Shown here: piece after piece, positions 7,538-15,236 of the stretch
How positions within the stretch are numbered: position 1 is the first letter of the stretch
How the letters are laid out: the number at the start of each line of letters is the position of its first letter
From: JAOABV01 sp039801465
GTDB taxonomy: Bacteria; Hydrothermota; Tepidihabitantia; Tepidihabitantales; CAIPLT01
Reading direction: 5' to 3'
DNA: 15,577 bases
Assembly: GCA_039801465.1 (NCBI GenBank)
Contig: JBDRUT010000033.1
Span: forward strand, 1 to 15,577
Made by a program: the position numbers and the translations under genes
The notes under the pieces: generated by a model
Seen by the model: only the letters and a program-made list of their open reading frames with translations
What the model was told of the DNA's origin: nothing
Databases searched by the model: none

Positions 7538-7807
7538 ATGAAACTTTTAATATTTGGAAAGTCTACTTGTGAAATCTGTTACAAGGTGAAAAATAAATTA
7601 GAATATTTTTCTCAAAAAGAATTTCCGATACCCATTGAATATTTTGATGTTGAAACCATGGAAGGTATGGCACAAAGTGCATTCTGGGGTATTAATGAAA
7701 TCCCGACTGTGATTCTTTTGAAAGATAAGACTGAAGTTAAAAGATGGGAACAAACTGCTCCATTGTTTTCTGAATTAAAAACATTATTAAGCACAAAGTC
7801 ACCTTAA
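7538..7807 (+). CDS. NrdH/glutaredoxin-like small redoxin
   Basis: This is an 89-residue thioredoxin-fold protein. It starts MKLLIFGKSTCEICYKVK, with a redox-active CxxC (C11, C14) right after the first beta strand, as in glutaredoxins and NrdH. It continues with the cis-proline strand NEIPTVIL (P56) and ends in a short C-terminal helix. The length fits NrdH-type redoxins, which reduce ribonucleotide reductase or similar enzymes, but CEIC is not a standard NrdH active site (usually CVQC-like), so the partner is uncertain. It lies 24 bases upstream of an anaerobic ribonucleotide reductase activase and almost certainly shares its transcript. That context is the main reason to link it to nucleotide reduction. 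The start is set by the promoter immediately upstream. Confidence 0.8.
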   Translation: MKLLIFGKSTCEICYKVKNKLEYFSQKEFPIPIEYFDVETMEGMAQSAFWGINEIPTVILLKDKTEVKRWEQTAPLFSELKTLLSTKSP

Positions 7808-7831
7808 AATAATCCCGACACGAGAAAATAA

Positions 7832-8530
7832 ATGAAGATTTTAGGTTTTATTGAAACCTCGCTCGTTGACTGGGGAAAAAAAGTCTCTTCAGTAATCTTT
7901 GTTGGTGGATGTAATTTTAAGTGTCCATTCTGTCAAAACTATCCATTAGTAAAGGAATCTAAAAAACTCAAAGTTTGGGAATGGGATGAAGTTAAAGATA
8001 AATTAATATCAAAGAAAAACTGGATTGATGGCGTGGTAATTAGCGGTGGTGAACCAACAATCCATCCGGAAATATTTGGACTCTTGATTAAAATCAAAGA
8101 ACTGGGTTTTTCTACTAAAATTGATACTAATGGTAGTTTTCCTTATGTTGTAAAAGAATTAATCGAATTAGGTTTAATCGATTATGTCGCAATGGACATC
8201 AAAACCGCATTAGATGAGCGTTATTATCAAGCATGTGGTAGAAAAATAGAACTCTGTCTAATTAAACGGACTATCCAGTTACTAAAAGAAAGTAATATTG
8301 ATTATGAGTTTAGAACAACTTTGGTTCCTAAATTAGTTGGTCCCGAAGAATTGACTGCAATTGCTCGAGAAGTCACACCTGCTAAATCATATGTTTTACA
8401 GCAATTCGTGCCTCAGAATGCCCGTCTAGCTAAATTTAGAAATATCAAATCTTACAACAAAAACGATGCCTTGAAATTTCAGGATTTACTTCAACCATAC
8501 CTTAGCAATGTATCCCTTAGAGGTTTTTAG
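7832..8530 (+). CDS. nrdG: Anaerobic ribonucleoside-triphosphate reductase activating protein (radical SAM, NrdG2 type)
   Basis: This 232-residue radical S-adenosylmethionine enzyme carries the cluster-binding CxxxCxxC as CNFKCPFC (C27, C31, C34) and the SAM-binding GGEPT (72-76). Further family features are IDTNGSFP and YVAMDIKT, and FVPQNARL near the end. This combination, with the opening GFIETSLVDW and the FVGGCNFKCPFCQN context, is typical of the NrdG2 group annotated as activators of the oxygen-sensitive class III reductase, in which they generate the glycyl radical. The reductase itself (NrdD) is not in the window, so this enzyme may act on a partner elsewhere or on another glycyl-radical enzyme. 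It follows the redoxin by 24 bases with no visible Shine-Dalgarno sequence, which implies cotranscription. A related pyruvate formate-lyase activase-like role is the alternative. Confidence 0.85.
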   Translation: MKILGFIETSLVDWGKKVSSVIFVGGCNFKCPFCQNYPLVKESKKLKVWEWDEVKDKLISKKNWIDGVVISGGEPTIHPEIFGLLIKIKELGFSTKIDTNGSFPYVVKELIELGLIDYVAMDIKTALDERYYQACGRKIELCLIKRTIQLLKESNIDYEFRTTLVPKLVGPEELTAIAREVTPAKSYVLQQFVPQNARLAKFRNIKSYNKNDALKFQDLLQPYLSNVSLRGF

Positions 8531-8768
8531 TTTGTACAATTATAATAATCAATGAATTTCAGAAAAACTACTGTTTATAATTACAATCTGAAATAGATTA
8601 TTTCTAATTTTCACAATCTAATTTATCTTTACCGTTTCTCAACTTTTTAATGTATCATTAATTACAACTTAGGGAAAAACAGACGCCAGCATTGACATTG
8701 GCACCTTTATTGTCTTTATTATCCCTATGTCTTGACTAAAAAATTTGAGGAATTATACTTTTATATAA
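8531..8768. other. Intergenic region upstream of the activase-like pair
   Basis: These 238 AT-rich bases hold no credible gene. Two possible foldbacks are visible: TTTCAG...CTGAAA just after nrdG, and AGGGA (8671-8675) pairing with TCCCT (8722-8726), which encloses GCCA (8685-8688) and TGGC (8699-8702). The second ends five bases before the promoter at 8732, so it could be an operator or a folded upstream element, but the stems are short and may be chance. Confidence 0.3.
8732..8759 (+). promoter_or_regulatory. Promoter of the activase-like gene pair, leaderless geometry
   Basis: TTGACT (8732-8737) and TATACT (8754-8759) are 16 bases apart. The -10 ends nine bases before the ATG at 8769, predicting a transcript that begins about two or three bases before the start codon. 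No Shine-Dalgarno sequence could fit. Confidence 0.7.
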
Positions 8769-9920
8769 ATGTCTAAAATAGGCATTCCGCGTGCACTGTA
8801 TAGTTATTATCATTTTCCTGTATGGCAAAAATTCTTTGAACTTCTTGATTGTGAAATCATATTATCACCACCGACAACAAAAAATATATTATCTGATGGC
8901 TTAAAAATCGCGACGGAAGAAATTTGTCTTCCGGTTAAAACCTTTTTAGGCCATTGCGCACACCTAAAGAATAAGTGCGATTATCTTTTAGTTCCGCGTA
9001 TAGTCTGTATGTTTGATGACGCCCAAAATTTGAAATACGGGTGTCCCAAAGCAATGGGCTTACCTGATATTGTTCGAGCATGCTTTAATGATTCAATACA
9101 TATAATTGATTTCACAATCGACGAGCGCAAAATTGATAAACGAAACTCCTATTATAAAATTGGTCAAATCTTTACTACGGATATAAAAAAAATTCGCCGT
9201 GCTTATGATAACGCCATTACTTCTAAATTCAGCACAAGTTTTGCGATTAGACAATGGGGAAATGATGCTATACCACAACCACAAAAATTCTGTGCTGTTG
9301 AAAATCGTCCTTTTAAGTCTGCAATTGGTTTAATTGGACATCCTTATCTTATTTACGATGCTTATATCAGTCTCTCTTTGATTGACTTGATTGAAAGGTT
9401 TAATATAAAAGTTATAACACCTTCTGATATTATACTCCAACAAACTGACCAAAGTATTAACACATCTCAAAAGAATTCTCTTCTACCGAATCTTTCATTG
9501 GAAGATAATTTGGAAAATAAAAGCCAACTAACACAGATAAATTGTCTTTCTCAACACCGACGCAATAAAAAAAATTCTATTTCAAGATTAATTGATGATA
9601 TCCACTGGTTTTATGAACAAGATATTATAATGAGCACAGAATATCTATTAAAAACCCATCAGATTTCTGGATTTATCTTCGCATTCAGTTTATCTTGTGG
9701 GACCTCAGCAGTTATTTTAGAGATAATAAAAAAAGAATTATTAGACTGTTATCGAATTCCAACCCTATTTCTTCCTTTTGACGAACACACAACTTCAGTT
9801 GGATTAACCACGCGTCTCGAATCGTTCATTGACTTGGTTCAAAGAGCTGAATTTCATACTTATACACAGATAGATAACAATTTTGCTCAATATTCCAAAG
9901 AAAAAATTCTATTACACTAA
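8769..9920 (+). CDS. DUF2229/acyl-CoA dehydratase activase-related protein, first of pair
   Basis: This 383-residue protein resembles the DUF2229/COG3580-3581 group, found as separate proteins or as C-terminal parts of giant 2-hydroxyacyl-CoA dehydratase activases. It opens IGIPRALYSYYHFPVWQKFF (4-23), followed by the conserved EEICLPVKTFLGH (50-62) and PRIVCMFDD. Cysteines C53, C63, C70, C80 and C92 in the first 100 residues, plus C310 in SLSCGTSA, are candidate iron-sulfur ligands. LPFDEHTTSVGLTTRLESF (335-353) is shared with the next protein. Residues ~222-270 are a polar, Asn/Gln/Ser-rich linker. No BadF/BcrA-type ATPase domain is present. The substrate is unknown; family members are assumed to assist activation of radical dehydratases or other metalloenzymes, but the stand-alone forms have no firm function known to me. 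A strong promoter lies directly upstream. Confidence 0.75.
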   Translation: MSKIGIPRALYSYYHFPVWQKFFELLDCEIILSPPTTKNILSDGLKIATEEICLPVKTFLGHCAHLKNKCDYLLVPRIVCMFDDAQNLKYGCPKAMGLPDIVRACFNDSIHIIDFTIDERKIDKRNSYYKIGQIFTTDIKKIRRAYDNAITSKFSTSFAIRQWGNDAIPQPQKFCAVENRPFKSAIGLIGHPYLIYDAYISLSLIDLIERFNIKVITPSDIILQQTDQSINTSQKNSLLPNLSLEDNLENKSQLTQINCLSQHRRNKKNSISRLIDDIHWFYEQDIIMSTEYLLKTHQISGFIFAFSLSCGTSAVILEIIKKELLDCYRIPTLFLPFDEHTTSVGLTTRLESFIDLVQRAEFHTYTQIDNNFAQYSKEKILLH

Positions 9921-9995
9921 ATAAATATGATAAGACAGACTAATTGCGTCTTAGAAACAACGCCGAATTATCGATTTTGATTGTGCAGTAAAACT

Positions 9996-11081
9996 ATGAG
10001 AGCTGCCTTTGCTTATATGGGTAATATCTATATTCCTTTGCGCACTTTTTTTAAAGAACTGGGTGTTGAACTTATTGTTCCTCCTCCTCCAAATAATAAA
10101 ACTCTGAAACTCGGTGTACAATATGCTCCAGAAACAATGTGTATTCCGTTTAAGTTAACATTAGGTAATATTATTATAGGATTTAAAATGGGCGCAGATA
10201 CAATTCTTCACACCACAGGTTTTTGGTCATGTCGCTTTGGTTATTATGGCAAACTCTATGCTTATATTGTTAAAGATTTAGGCTATAAATTCAACCATAT
10301 TGATGTCAGTTCAAGTCGCCTTAAAGAACATTATCAATTAATAAAAAAACTTAATAAACATAGTGACCATCGAGCAATCACCTCAATTATAAAAGCTTTT
10401 TCTAAGGCATGGTATAAATCTGCTATTATGGAGTTTATGGAAAAGACTTCACGAGAAACCCGACCCTTTGAAATTAATAAAGGTGAAACTTCTAAAATTC
10501 TTACAAAATACTTGACTGCTTTAGACAATACTGATAGTATTAAAGTTATGAATAAATTAAAAAGGGAATTTACTAATGAAATTGCAAGTATACCCAAAGA
10601 CCTATCAAGACCGATACTAAAAATAAAAATTGTTGGTGAGTCTTTTTGTGTAATTGAACCGTTTATTAATTTTAATCTAATTCAAACTTTGGGTGAACAA
10701 GGCGTATTGGTTGACCCGTGCCTAACCGCACATAAATGGCTTGCTTTTCATACAATCAGAAACAGTAAAACTGAATGGAAATCAATAGAAAAATTAGCCG
10801 ACTATTATTGGAAATATAATGTTGGCGGCGAAGATAAAAAATCAGTTGGTTATACTTTGTTAGGCGCAAAGCAAGGTTTTGATGGTGTGATTTTTTTGCA
10901 TCCTTTTGGTTGTATGCCAAGTAATGCGGTACAACCCGTGTTACATAAAATTAGTCAGGAAAAAAACATTCCTTTACTTGATGTTGGACTTGATGAACAT
11001 ACTGCTGAAACTGGTTTTTATAATCGAATTGATGCATTCATCTCAATACTATCAAATCGAAGGAAAACATATAAAAAATGA
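9996..11081 (+). CDS. CoA-protein activase-like protein (DUF2229 relative), second of pair
   Basis: This 361-residue protein starts MRAAFAYMGNIYIPLRTFF; the ATG at 9996 is preferred to an in-frame TTG at 9981. It shares with its neighbour the overall plan and the motif LDEHTAETGFYNRIDAF (332-348), so the two are paralogues. Characteristic stretches are APETMCIPFKLTLGN (44-58, C49), FWSCRFGYYGKLY (76-88, C79) and LHPFGCMPSNAVQPVL (301-316, C306). HPFGCMP is the hallmark of CoA-protein activase/2-hydroxyglutaryl-CoA dehydratase-like proteins, and C49, C79 and C306 are likely cluster ligands. It lies 75 bases after its partner, in the same direction and without an obvious promoter of its own, so the two are probably cotranscribed and may form a heteromer. 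Neither an ATPase component nor a dehydratase is encoded in the window. The function is unassigned. Confidence 0.75.
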   Translation: MRAAFAYMGNIYIPLRTFFKELGVELIVPPPPNNKTLKLGVQYAPETMCIPFKLTLGNIIIGFKMGADTILHTTGFWSCRFGYYGKLYAYIVKDLGYKFNHIDVSSSRLKEHYQLIKKLNKHSDHRAITSIIKAFSKAWYKSAIMEFMEKTSRETRPFEINKGETSKILTKYLTALDNTDSIKVMNKLKREFTNEIASIPKDLSRPILKIKIVGESFCVIEPFINFNLIQTLGEQGVLVDPCLTAHKWLAFHTIRNSKTEWKSIEKLADYYWKYNVGGEDKKSVGYTLLGAKQGFDGVIFLHPFGCMPSNAVQPVLHKISQEKNIPLLDVGLDEHTAETGFYNRIDAFISILSNRRKTYKK

Positions 11082-11105
11082 TTTATTCTCTATCTCGTAT
11101 TTTTC

Positions 11106-11135
11106 TTATCTGATAGAAGTCTTTCTATATGATAA
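11106..11135. terminator. Hairpin after the activase-like pair, possible terminator
   Basis: TTATC-TG-ATAGAA (11106-11118) pairs with TTCTAT-AT-GATAA (11123-11135) around a four-base loop GTCT: a 13-base stem with two mismatches, 24 bases after the stop at 11081. It is AT-rich and lacks a T-run downstream on the plus strand, so it is a weak candidate for an intrinsic terminator or an RNA 3'-end stabiliser. The remaining bases to 11248 hold no recognisable element except TACTAT (11234-11239), a possible -10 nine bases before the next ATG without a convincing -35. Confidence 0.4.
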
Positions 11136-11248
11136 AATAAAATTGAAGATTACTTAGGTATTTTTCGGATATGTAAACGCATCAACGCATTTATTTCACA
11201 ACCATCAAAATAAAAAAATGGGAAATTGCCTTTACTATTTCAGAAACT

Positions 11249-13249
11249 ATGACTGCTGATAATTCAAAACCGACATTTTTATCACATAAAGAATTTTTGC
11301 ACAAAGTAAAACATTTAGTCAATCAGAAACAATATCATGCTTTGGAAGATTTATTTTTAGAACATCTAACCAGTCAATCTGAACCGTTGAACCTACAAGA
11401 TTTCTGGTCCGCAATTGATCACTTATCAGAAATCAATCAAGAAACATTATCTTTAGCAAAGGATTTGAGCCTGTTCATTGCGGACTATTTAATTGAGCAT
11501 GGTCAATATCAATCTGCGTTGGTGCATTTTCAGAAAGTTGCTCAATACATTGATACTGACTCTAAAATCAGAGCCAAAATTATCTATTGTTATAAACAAC
11601 TTTATCAAGAAAAATCCAATTTCTATGAGTGCCTAAGGAAATCCGGTATTAATGAAGAACAACCTTTAGACTTAGTACTATCAGCATTAAATAAGTTAAT
11701 TAAATTTGAATCTGGAACTCCAATCTATTCCAGTCGTTATGGCTATGGCGAAATTAAGAAAGTTGACTTCTTATTAGATACTGTGACGATTGAATTCTAT
11801 GACCGCGCTCCAATTACGATTCCTTTAGAACAAGCCATCAAATCTTTACAAATTCTTTCACAAGATAATTTTTTTGTCTTAAGAGCAAAAAAGCCTGAAC
11901 AATTAAAAATACTGATTCGAGAATCTCCAGAAGTTCTTCAAACTATCATTGAACGCGATGTTTTAAGCCAGGACAGCAAATCGTTTACTGAAAACGAACC
12001 ATTAAATAACCGGATTTCTCTATCAAAAGACATTGCCAAACTAACATCCGAACTAAAGCCGTCGTTTATTAAGCAGTTATTAAAAGGATATATTGACGAT
12101 ATTGATATTGAATATTTTATTAGCAGAATTAAGAAAAAGAAAAAATTATCTACTTCACCATCAATAGAAAGCACTAAGCAAGATTCTTGCATCAACGAAG
12201 AATTAATTATAGATATTGAAGGATTATCAAGTGATGAGATTGTTCAACATCTAAGTCAAACGTCCGGACAAAACATAAAGACCGATTTGCTCAAAGAAAT
12301 TATGGCTAAACGCTCAGACGGTTCGGCAATTCTGATGAAACTATTTCTAAGTCAGAAAAATAAAAGAATCTTGCAAAGTATCTACAATATACTCAATGAG
12401 AATGAACGACGAGAACTCATTAATAAAATTGATACAGAATATAAAACCTATCCAGAACATTTTTTGTGGTTAACTGACCTGAAAACCAAAGAAAAAAATT
12501 ATCCATATAATCCATTATCCGATTTAGTAAGATTTTTAGACATTGCGACTAATGTTATGACCAAACAACATGCATCCTCGGTACGAAAGAAAATAGTTGC
12601 GTCAGAATATGTGCTTATTCGAAATGCATTAGCCGAGATTGAACCGGTACTTGCCGTAGATTTATGGACTAAACTCAATCGCATAAATAATCTCTATCCT
12701 GAAGAATTGGACATGATTAAATCTCTCTTTCAGCAAAAATTCCCTCAACTTTTTCAAGAAAAAGAAGACTATATCTATAATACAAAATCAGCAATCAACA
12801 ATAAGGAGCAAGAATTAAAACGCCTCATTTCTGAAGAACTTCCTAATTGTGCTAATGAAGTTGCTCGTGCTCTAAGTTTTGGTGATTTATCGGAAAATTA
12901 TGAATACAAGGCGGCTTTAGAAAAACAGCGACGCTTGATGAATAAAGTTACCCAAATGCAAAAGGATTTGGCAAAATCCCGTCCAATTGATTTTACAACA
13001 ATTGATACCAGTCGGGTCAATATCGGCACAAGTGTAAAACTTTTAGCCTTAGACTCAAGTCAACAACAAAATATACTGACTTATACGATTTTAGGGCCCT
13101 GGGATTCAGATTTATCCAAAGGTATCATCTCTTATTTGGCGCCATTTGCTCAAACCTTGTTGGGAAAAGCTGTTGGCGACGAAATCATTGATGAACAAGG
13201 AAAATCTTATCGGATAATTGAAATATCTAAATGCCCTGTTAGTGATTAA
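11249..13249 (+). CDS. greA: Long GreA/GreB-type transcript cleavage factor with N-terminal extension
   Basis: The protein has 666 residues, about four times a standard GreA. The C-terminal part (~510-662) is a complete GreA. The coiled-coil hairpin has the catalytic tip GDLSENYEYKAALE (545-558), keeping the acidic D546 and E549 that coordinate magnesium in the polymerase active site. The FKBP-like domain follows with GTSVKLL, YTILGPWDSD and LLGKAVGDE. This reactivates backtracked RNA polymerase by stimulating transcript cleavage. The first ~150 residues look helical and repeat-like. Residues 156-210 (YGYGEIKKVD...VTIEFYD...ALEQ-like strand) look like a small beta-barrel of the kind found in other long GreA proteins, such as those of chlamydiae and Borrelia. 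The middle (~215-500) is helical with no domain I recognise. It is followed by a Sua5 gene 18 bases downstream, a likely cotranscript. Confidence 0.88.
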   Translation: MTADNSKPTFLSHKEFLHKVKHLVNQKQYHALEDLFLEHLTSQSEPLNLQDFWSAIDHLSEINQETLSLAKDLSLFIADYLIEHGQYQSALVHFQKVAQYIDTDSKIRAKIIYCYKQLYQEKSNFYECLRKSGINEEQPLDLVLSALNKLIKFESGTPIYSSRYGYGEIKKVDFLLDTVTIEFYDRAPITIPLEQAIKSLQILSQDNFFVLRAKKPEQLKILIRESPEVLQTIIERDVLSQDSKSFTENEPLNNRISLSKDIAKLTSELKPSFIKQLLKGYIDDIDIEYFISRIKKKKKLSTSPSIESTKQDSCINEELIIDIEGLSSDEIVQHLSQTSGQNIKTDLLKEIMAKRSDGSAILMKLFLSQKNKRILQSIYNILNENERRELINKIDTEYKTYPEHFLWLTDLKTKEKNYPYNPLSDLVRFLDIATNVMTKQHASSVRKKIVASEYVLIRNALAEIEPVLAVDLWTKLNRINNLYPEELDMIKSLFQQKFPQLFQEKEDYIYNTKSAINNKEQELKRLISEELPNCANEVARALSFGDLSENYEYKAALEKQRRLMNKVTQMQKDLAKSRPIDFTTIDTSRVNIGTSVKLLALDSSQQQNILTYTILGPWDSDLSKGIISYLAPFAQTLLGKAVGDEIIDEQGKSYRIIEISKCPVSD

Positions 13250-13267
13250 TGATAATCTTCGTAAATT

Positions 13268-13936
13268 ATGAAAAAGCACACGCCAACCCCGACTCCAACC
13301 ATCAAGGTTGACCCTAATCGACCTGCTCCCCAGATAATTAAAATTGCGGCAAAGATTATTATCCAAGGCGGGTTAGTCGTTTTACCAACAGATACTGTTT
13401 ATGGTTTGGTTTGCGATGCAACTAATGTCCAAGCGGTAAAAAAAGTTTATCAAGTCAAAAAAAGACCATTATCAATACCATTGCTAATTGCGGTAAGTAG
13501 TATCAAAGATATTACTCAATATGTTAAAGAAATGCCGGCGTTAGCTAAACATTTGGCAAAAAAGTTCTTACCGGGTGCATTAACTTTAGTCTTAAAAAAA
13601 TCTCCAATGATACCGGATATTGTCACTGCTGGAAGAGATGATGTTGGTATCCGCATACCCGATTGTAACTTTGTTTTAGAATTAATTCGGTATACTAAAA
13701 GACCACTTGTAATTCCCAGTGCTAACATTCACAACAAGCCCTCGCCGGTTACAGCGCAAGAAATTTGCAAAGATTTAGCGGGTAAAGTAGATTTAATTAT
13801 TGATGGCGGTGAATCTAAATATAAAATTGAATCAACTATTGTCTCTATAGTTGATGACAAGATAAGAATTATCCGCGAAGGTGCAATTCCGAGTAAATTA
13901 ATTGAAAGTTTTCTTAAGAAGTCAAAAAGACAATAA
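13268..13936 (+). CDS. tsaC: Threonylcarbamoyl-AMP synthase (Sua5/YrdC/YwlC family)
   Basis: TsaC makes threonylcarbamoyl-AMP from threonine, bicarbonate and ATP, the first step of the t6A37 modification of ANN-decoding tRNAs. The 222 residues comprise essentially one YrdC domain, so this is the short form without the long Sua5 C-terminal domain. Motifs are LPTDTVYGLVCDA (39-51), KVYQVKKRPLSIPLL (59-73), LPGALTLVLKK (101-111), VGIRIPD (126-132), IPSANIHNKPSPVT (149-162) and IESTIVSI near the C-terminus. All substrate-pocket motifs are intact. A Thr-Pro stutter (HTPTPTPT, residues 4-11) opens the protein and may be disordered. It begins 18 bases after the GreA stop, with no Shine-Dalgarno sequence, and converges with htrA downstream. 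The 83 bases between the two stops hold no clear terminator. The symbol tsaC is used in the bacterial sense; ywlC/sua5 are equivalent. Confidence 0.94.
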   Translation: MKKHTPTPTPTIKVDPNRPAPQIIKIAAKIIIQGGLVVLPTDTVYGLVCDATNVQAVKKVYQVKKRPLSIPLLIAVSSIKDITQYVKEMPALAKHLAKKFLPGALTLVLKKSPMIPDIVTAGRDDVGIRIPDCNFVLELIRYTKRPLVIPSANIHNKPSPVTAQEICKDLAGKVDLIIDGGESKYKIESTIVSIVDDKIRIIREGAIPSKLIESFLKKSKRQ

Positions 13937-14019
13937 TTTTGTATTTAAATTAATTAACAAGACATCCTTCACCAAAATATAGTTACCTACTATTTTACCC
14001 CTTGAGACTTGTAAATGGA

Positions 14020-15201
14020 TTAGAATCTATAGAATATCCGAATTTGTTCACCTTGACGGTTAATCGACATATCCAATTGATTTGTAACTAACTCTGCTAA
14101 CCGGGCAAAATCTTTGGCATTTTTCGGTCGCTGGTTATTTATCGAAATTATAATATCGCCAGCATTAATTCCCAGCATTGAACCGATAGAATTCCTTTCG
14201 ACCTCAACTACGACCACACCTTCTTCAGTTGTTAAGTTATATTTCTTCATTAGAGTGAAATTGTTATCACTGACAATTAGACCAATTTTAGTTTTTATCT
14301 TTTCAATCTTTTCCTCACTGACAATCTTTTTCGCGTTTTCTTTACTTTGGGCAATAAACTTTTTTACATTATTAATCGGAATGGCAAACCCAATACCTTC
14401 AGACCCGCCACTGCGAGAAAAAATAAATGTATTGATACCGATTACTTCCCCTAATGCATTGGTCAAAGGACCGCCAGAATTACCGGGATTAATTGCTGCG
14501 TCCGTTTGAATCATATTTTTGAATTCGCGACCATCACTTTGACCTGATTTCAAGTTGCGGTTAAGAGCAGAAATTACGCCCACAGTAATCGATGGTTGAG
14601 CATCTTCTAATAAGAACCCAAACGGATTACCAAAGGCAATACACCATTCGCCAATCATCAAATCGTCCGAATTGCCCAAAGTAGCATATGGCAAATTTTT
14701 ACCTTTAATTCTAAGCAAAGCCAAATCGTTCGTGCGATTAATATCAACTAATTCGCCATCAAACTGCCGGCCGTCAGGTAAAGTCACTTTGATTTTAGTT
14801 GCACCTTCAACAACATGAGCATTAGTAATAATCTCTCCTTGTTCATTAATAATCACTCCTGACCCTAAACTTTGAATCTGCTCTTTGTATTGACGGGGTG
14901 GAAAGAAATCTCGGAAAAAGTCATCCCAGAATCGGTCAGCAAATGGACTCATAAACGGACTCGTTGTGACCACACGCTCCTGAATCACGGTAATTGATAC
15001 CACGGCTGGGCTAACTTTACGTGCAGCTAAAACAATGGCTGTAGTTCGAGAAGAACTAACTTCGCTCTGTAAACTGGTAGGAAAAACTTGCCCAGGACTC
15101 GCAACTATCTGAATGACTCTCGGTTTTCGAAATGTTGTAATCGATATAAAAACAACAATAAAAACAAGAACAATAATAATGAGTAATAAATTTCTTTTCA
15201 T
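14020..15201 (-). CDS. HtrA/Deg-family periplasmic serine protease with one PDZ domain
   Basis: This is a 393-residue trypsin-like protease. Residues ~4-21 are a strongly hydrophobic segment after MKR, acting as signal sequence or membrane anchor, so the protease domain is outside the cytoplasm. The catalytic triad is intact: H129 in ITNAHVVEGA, D159 in RTNDLALLRI and S242 in NPGNSGGPL. The family LA loop is represented by the aromatic stretch FMSPFADRFWDDFFRDFFPP (83-102). A single PDZ domain fills ~305-391, with YNLTTEEGVVV, AGDIIISINN and the C-terminal strand IRIFYRF. One PDZ makes it DegS-like in layout and shorter than DegP/DegQ. The likely role is quality control of exported proteins, or regulated proteolysis if it stays anchored. 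It has a near-perfect promoter of its own and converges with the Sua5 gene. Confidence 0.93.
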   Translation of the reverse strand: MKRNLLLIIIVLVFIVVFISITTFRKPRVIQIVASPGQVFPTSLQSEVSSSRTTAIVLAARKVSPAVVSITVIQERVVTTSPFMSPFADRFWDDFFRDFFPPRQYKEQIQSLGSGVIINEQGEIITNAHVVEGATKIKVTLPDGRQFDGELVDINRTNDLALLRIKGKNLPYATLGNSDDLMIGEWCIAFGNPFGFLLEDAQPSITVGVISALNRNLKSGQSDGREFKNMIQTDAAINPGNSGGPLTNALGEVIGINTFIFSRSGGSEGIGFAIPINNVKKFIAQSKENAKKIVSEEKIEKIKTKIGLIVSDNNFTLMKKYNLTTEEGVVVVEVERNSIGSMLGINAGDIIISINNQRPKNAKDFARLAELVTNQLDMSINRQGEQIRIFYRF

Positions 15202-15208
15202 AACATCA

Positions 15209-15236
15209 ATTATAATCTCAATTATTACAAAGTCAA
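15209..15236 (-). promoter_or_regulatory. Promoter of htrA, leaderless geometry
   Basis: On the minus strand, TTGACT (15231-15236) and a perfect TATAAT (15209-15214) are 16 bases apart. The -10 ends seven bases before the ATG at 15201. The predicted transcript start lies on or one base before the ATG. This is the best promoter in the window. Confidence 0.8.

Noticed and set aside
9981..9995. TTG start for the second activase-like protein
   Set aside because: It adds only five residues with no support; the ATG at 9996 matches the expected MRAAFAYMG-type start.
13937..14019. Bidirectional terminator between the Sua5 and htrA genes
   Set aside because: Only AT-rich sequence with weak partial palindromes; no GC stem with a T-run on either strand.
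14114..14509. Plus-strand open frame of 131 codons inside htrA
   Set aside because: It is antisense to the conserved catalytic and PDZ regions of HtrA, lacks recognisable motifs, and is a codon-bias shadow.
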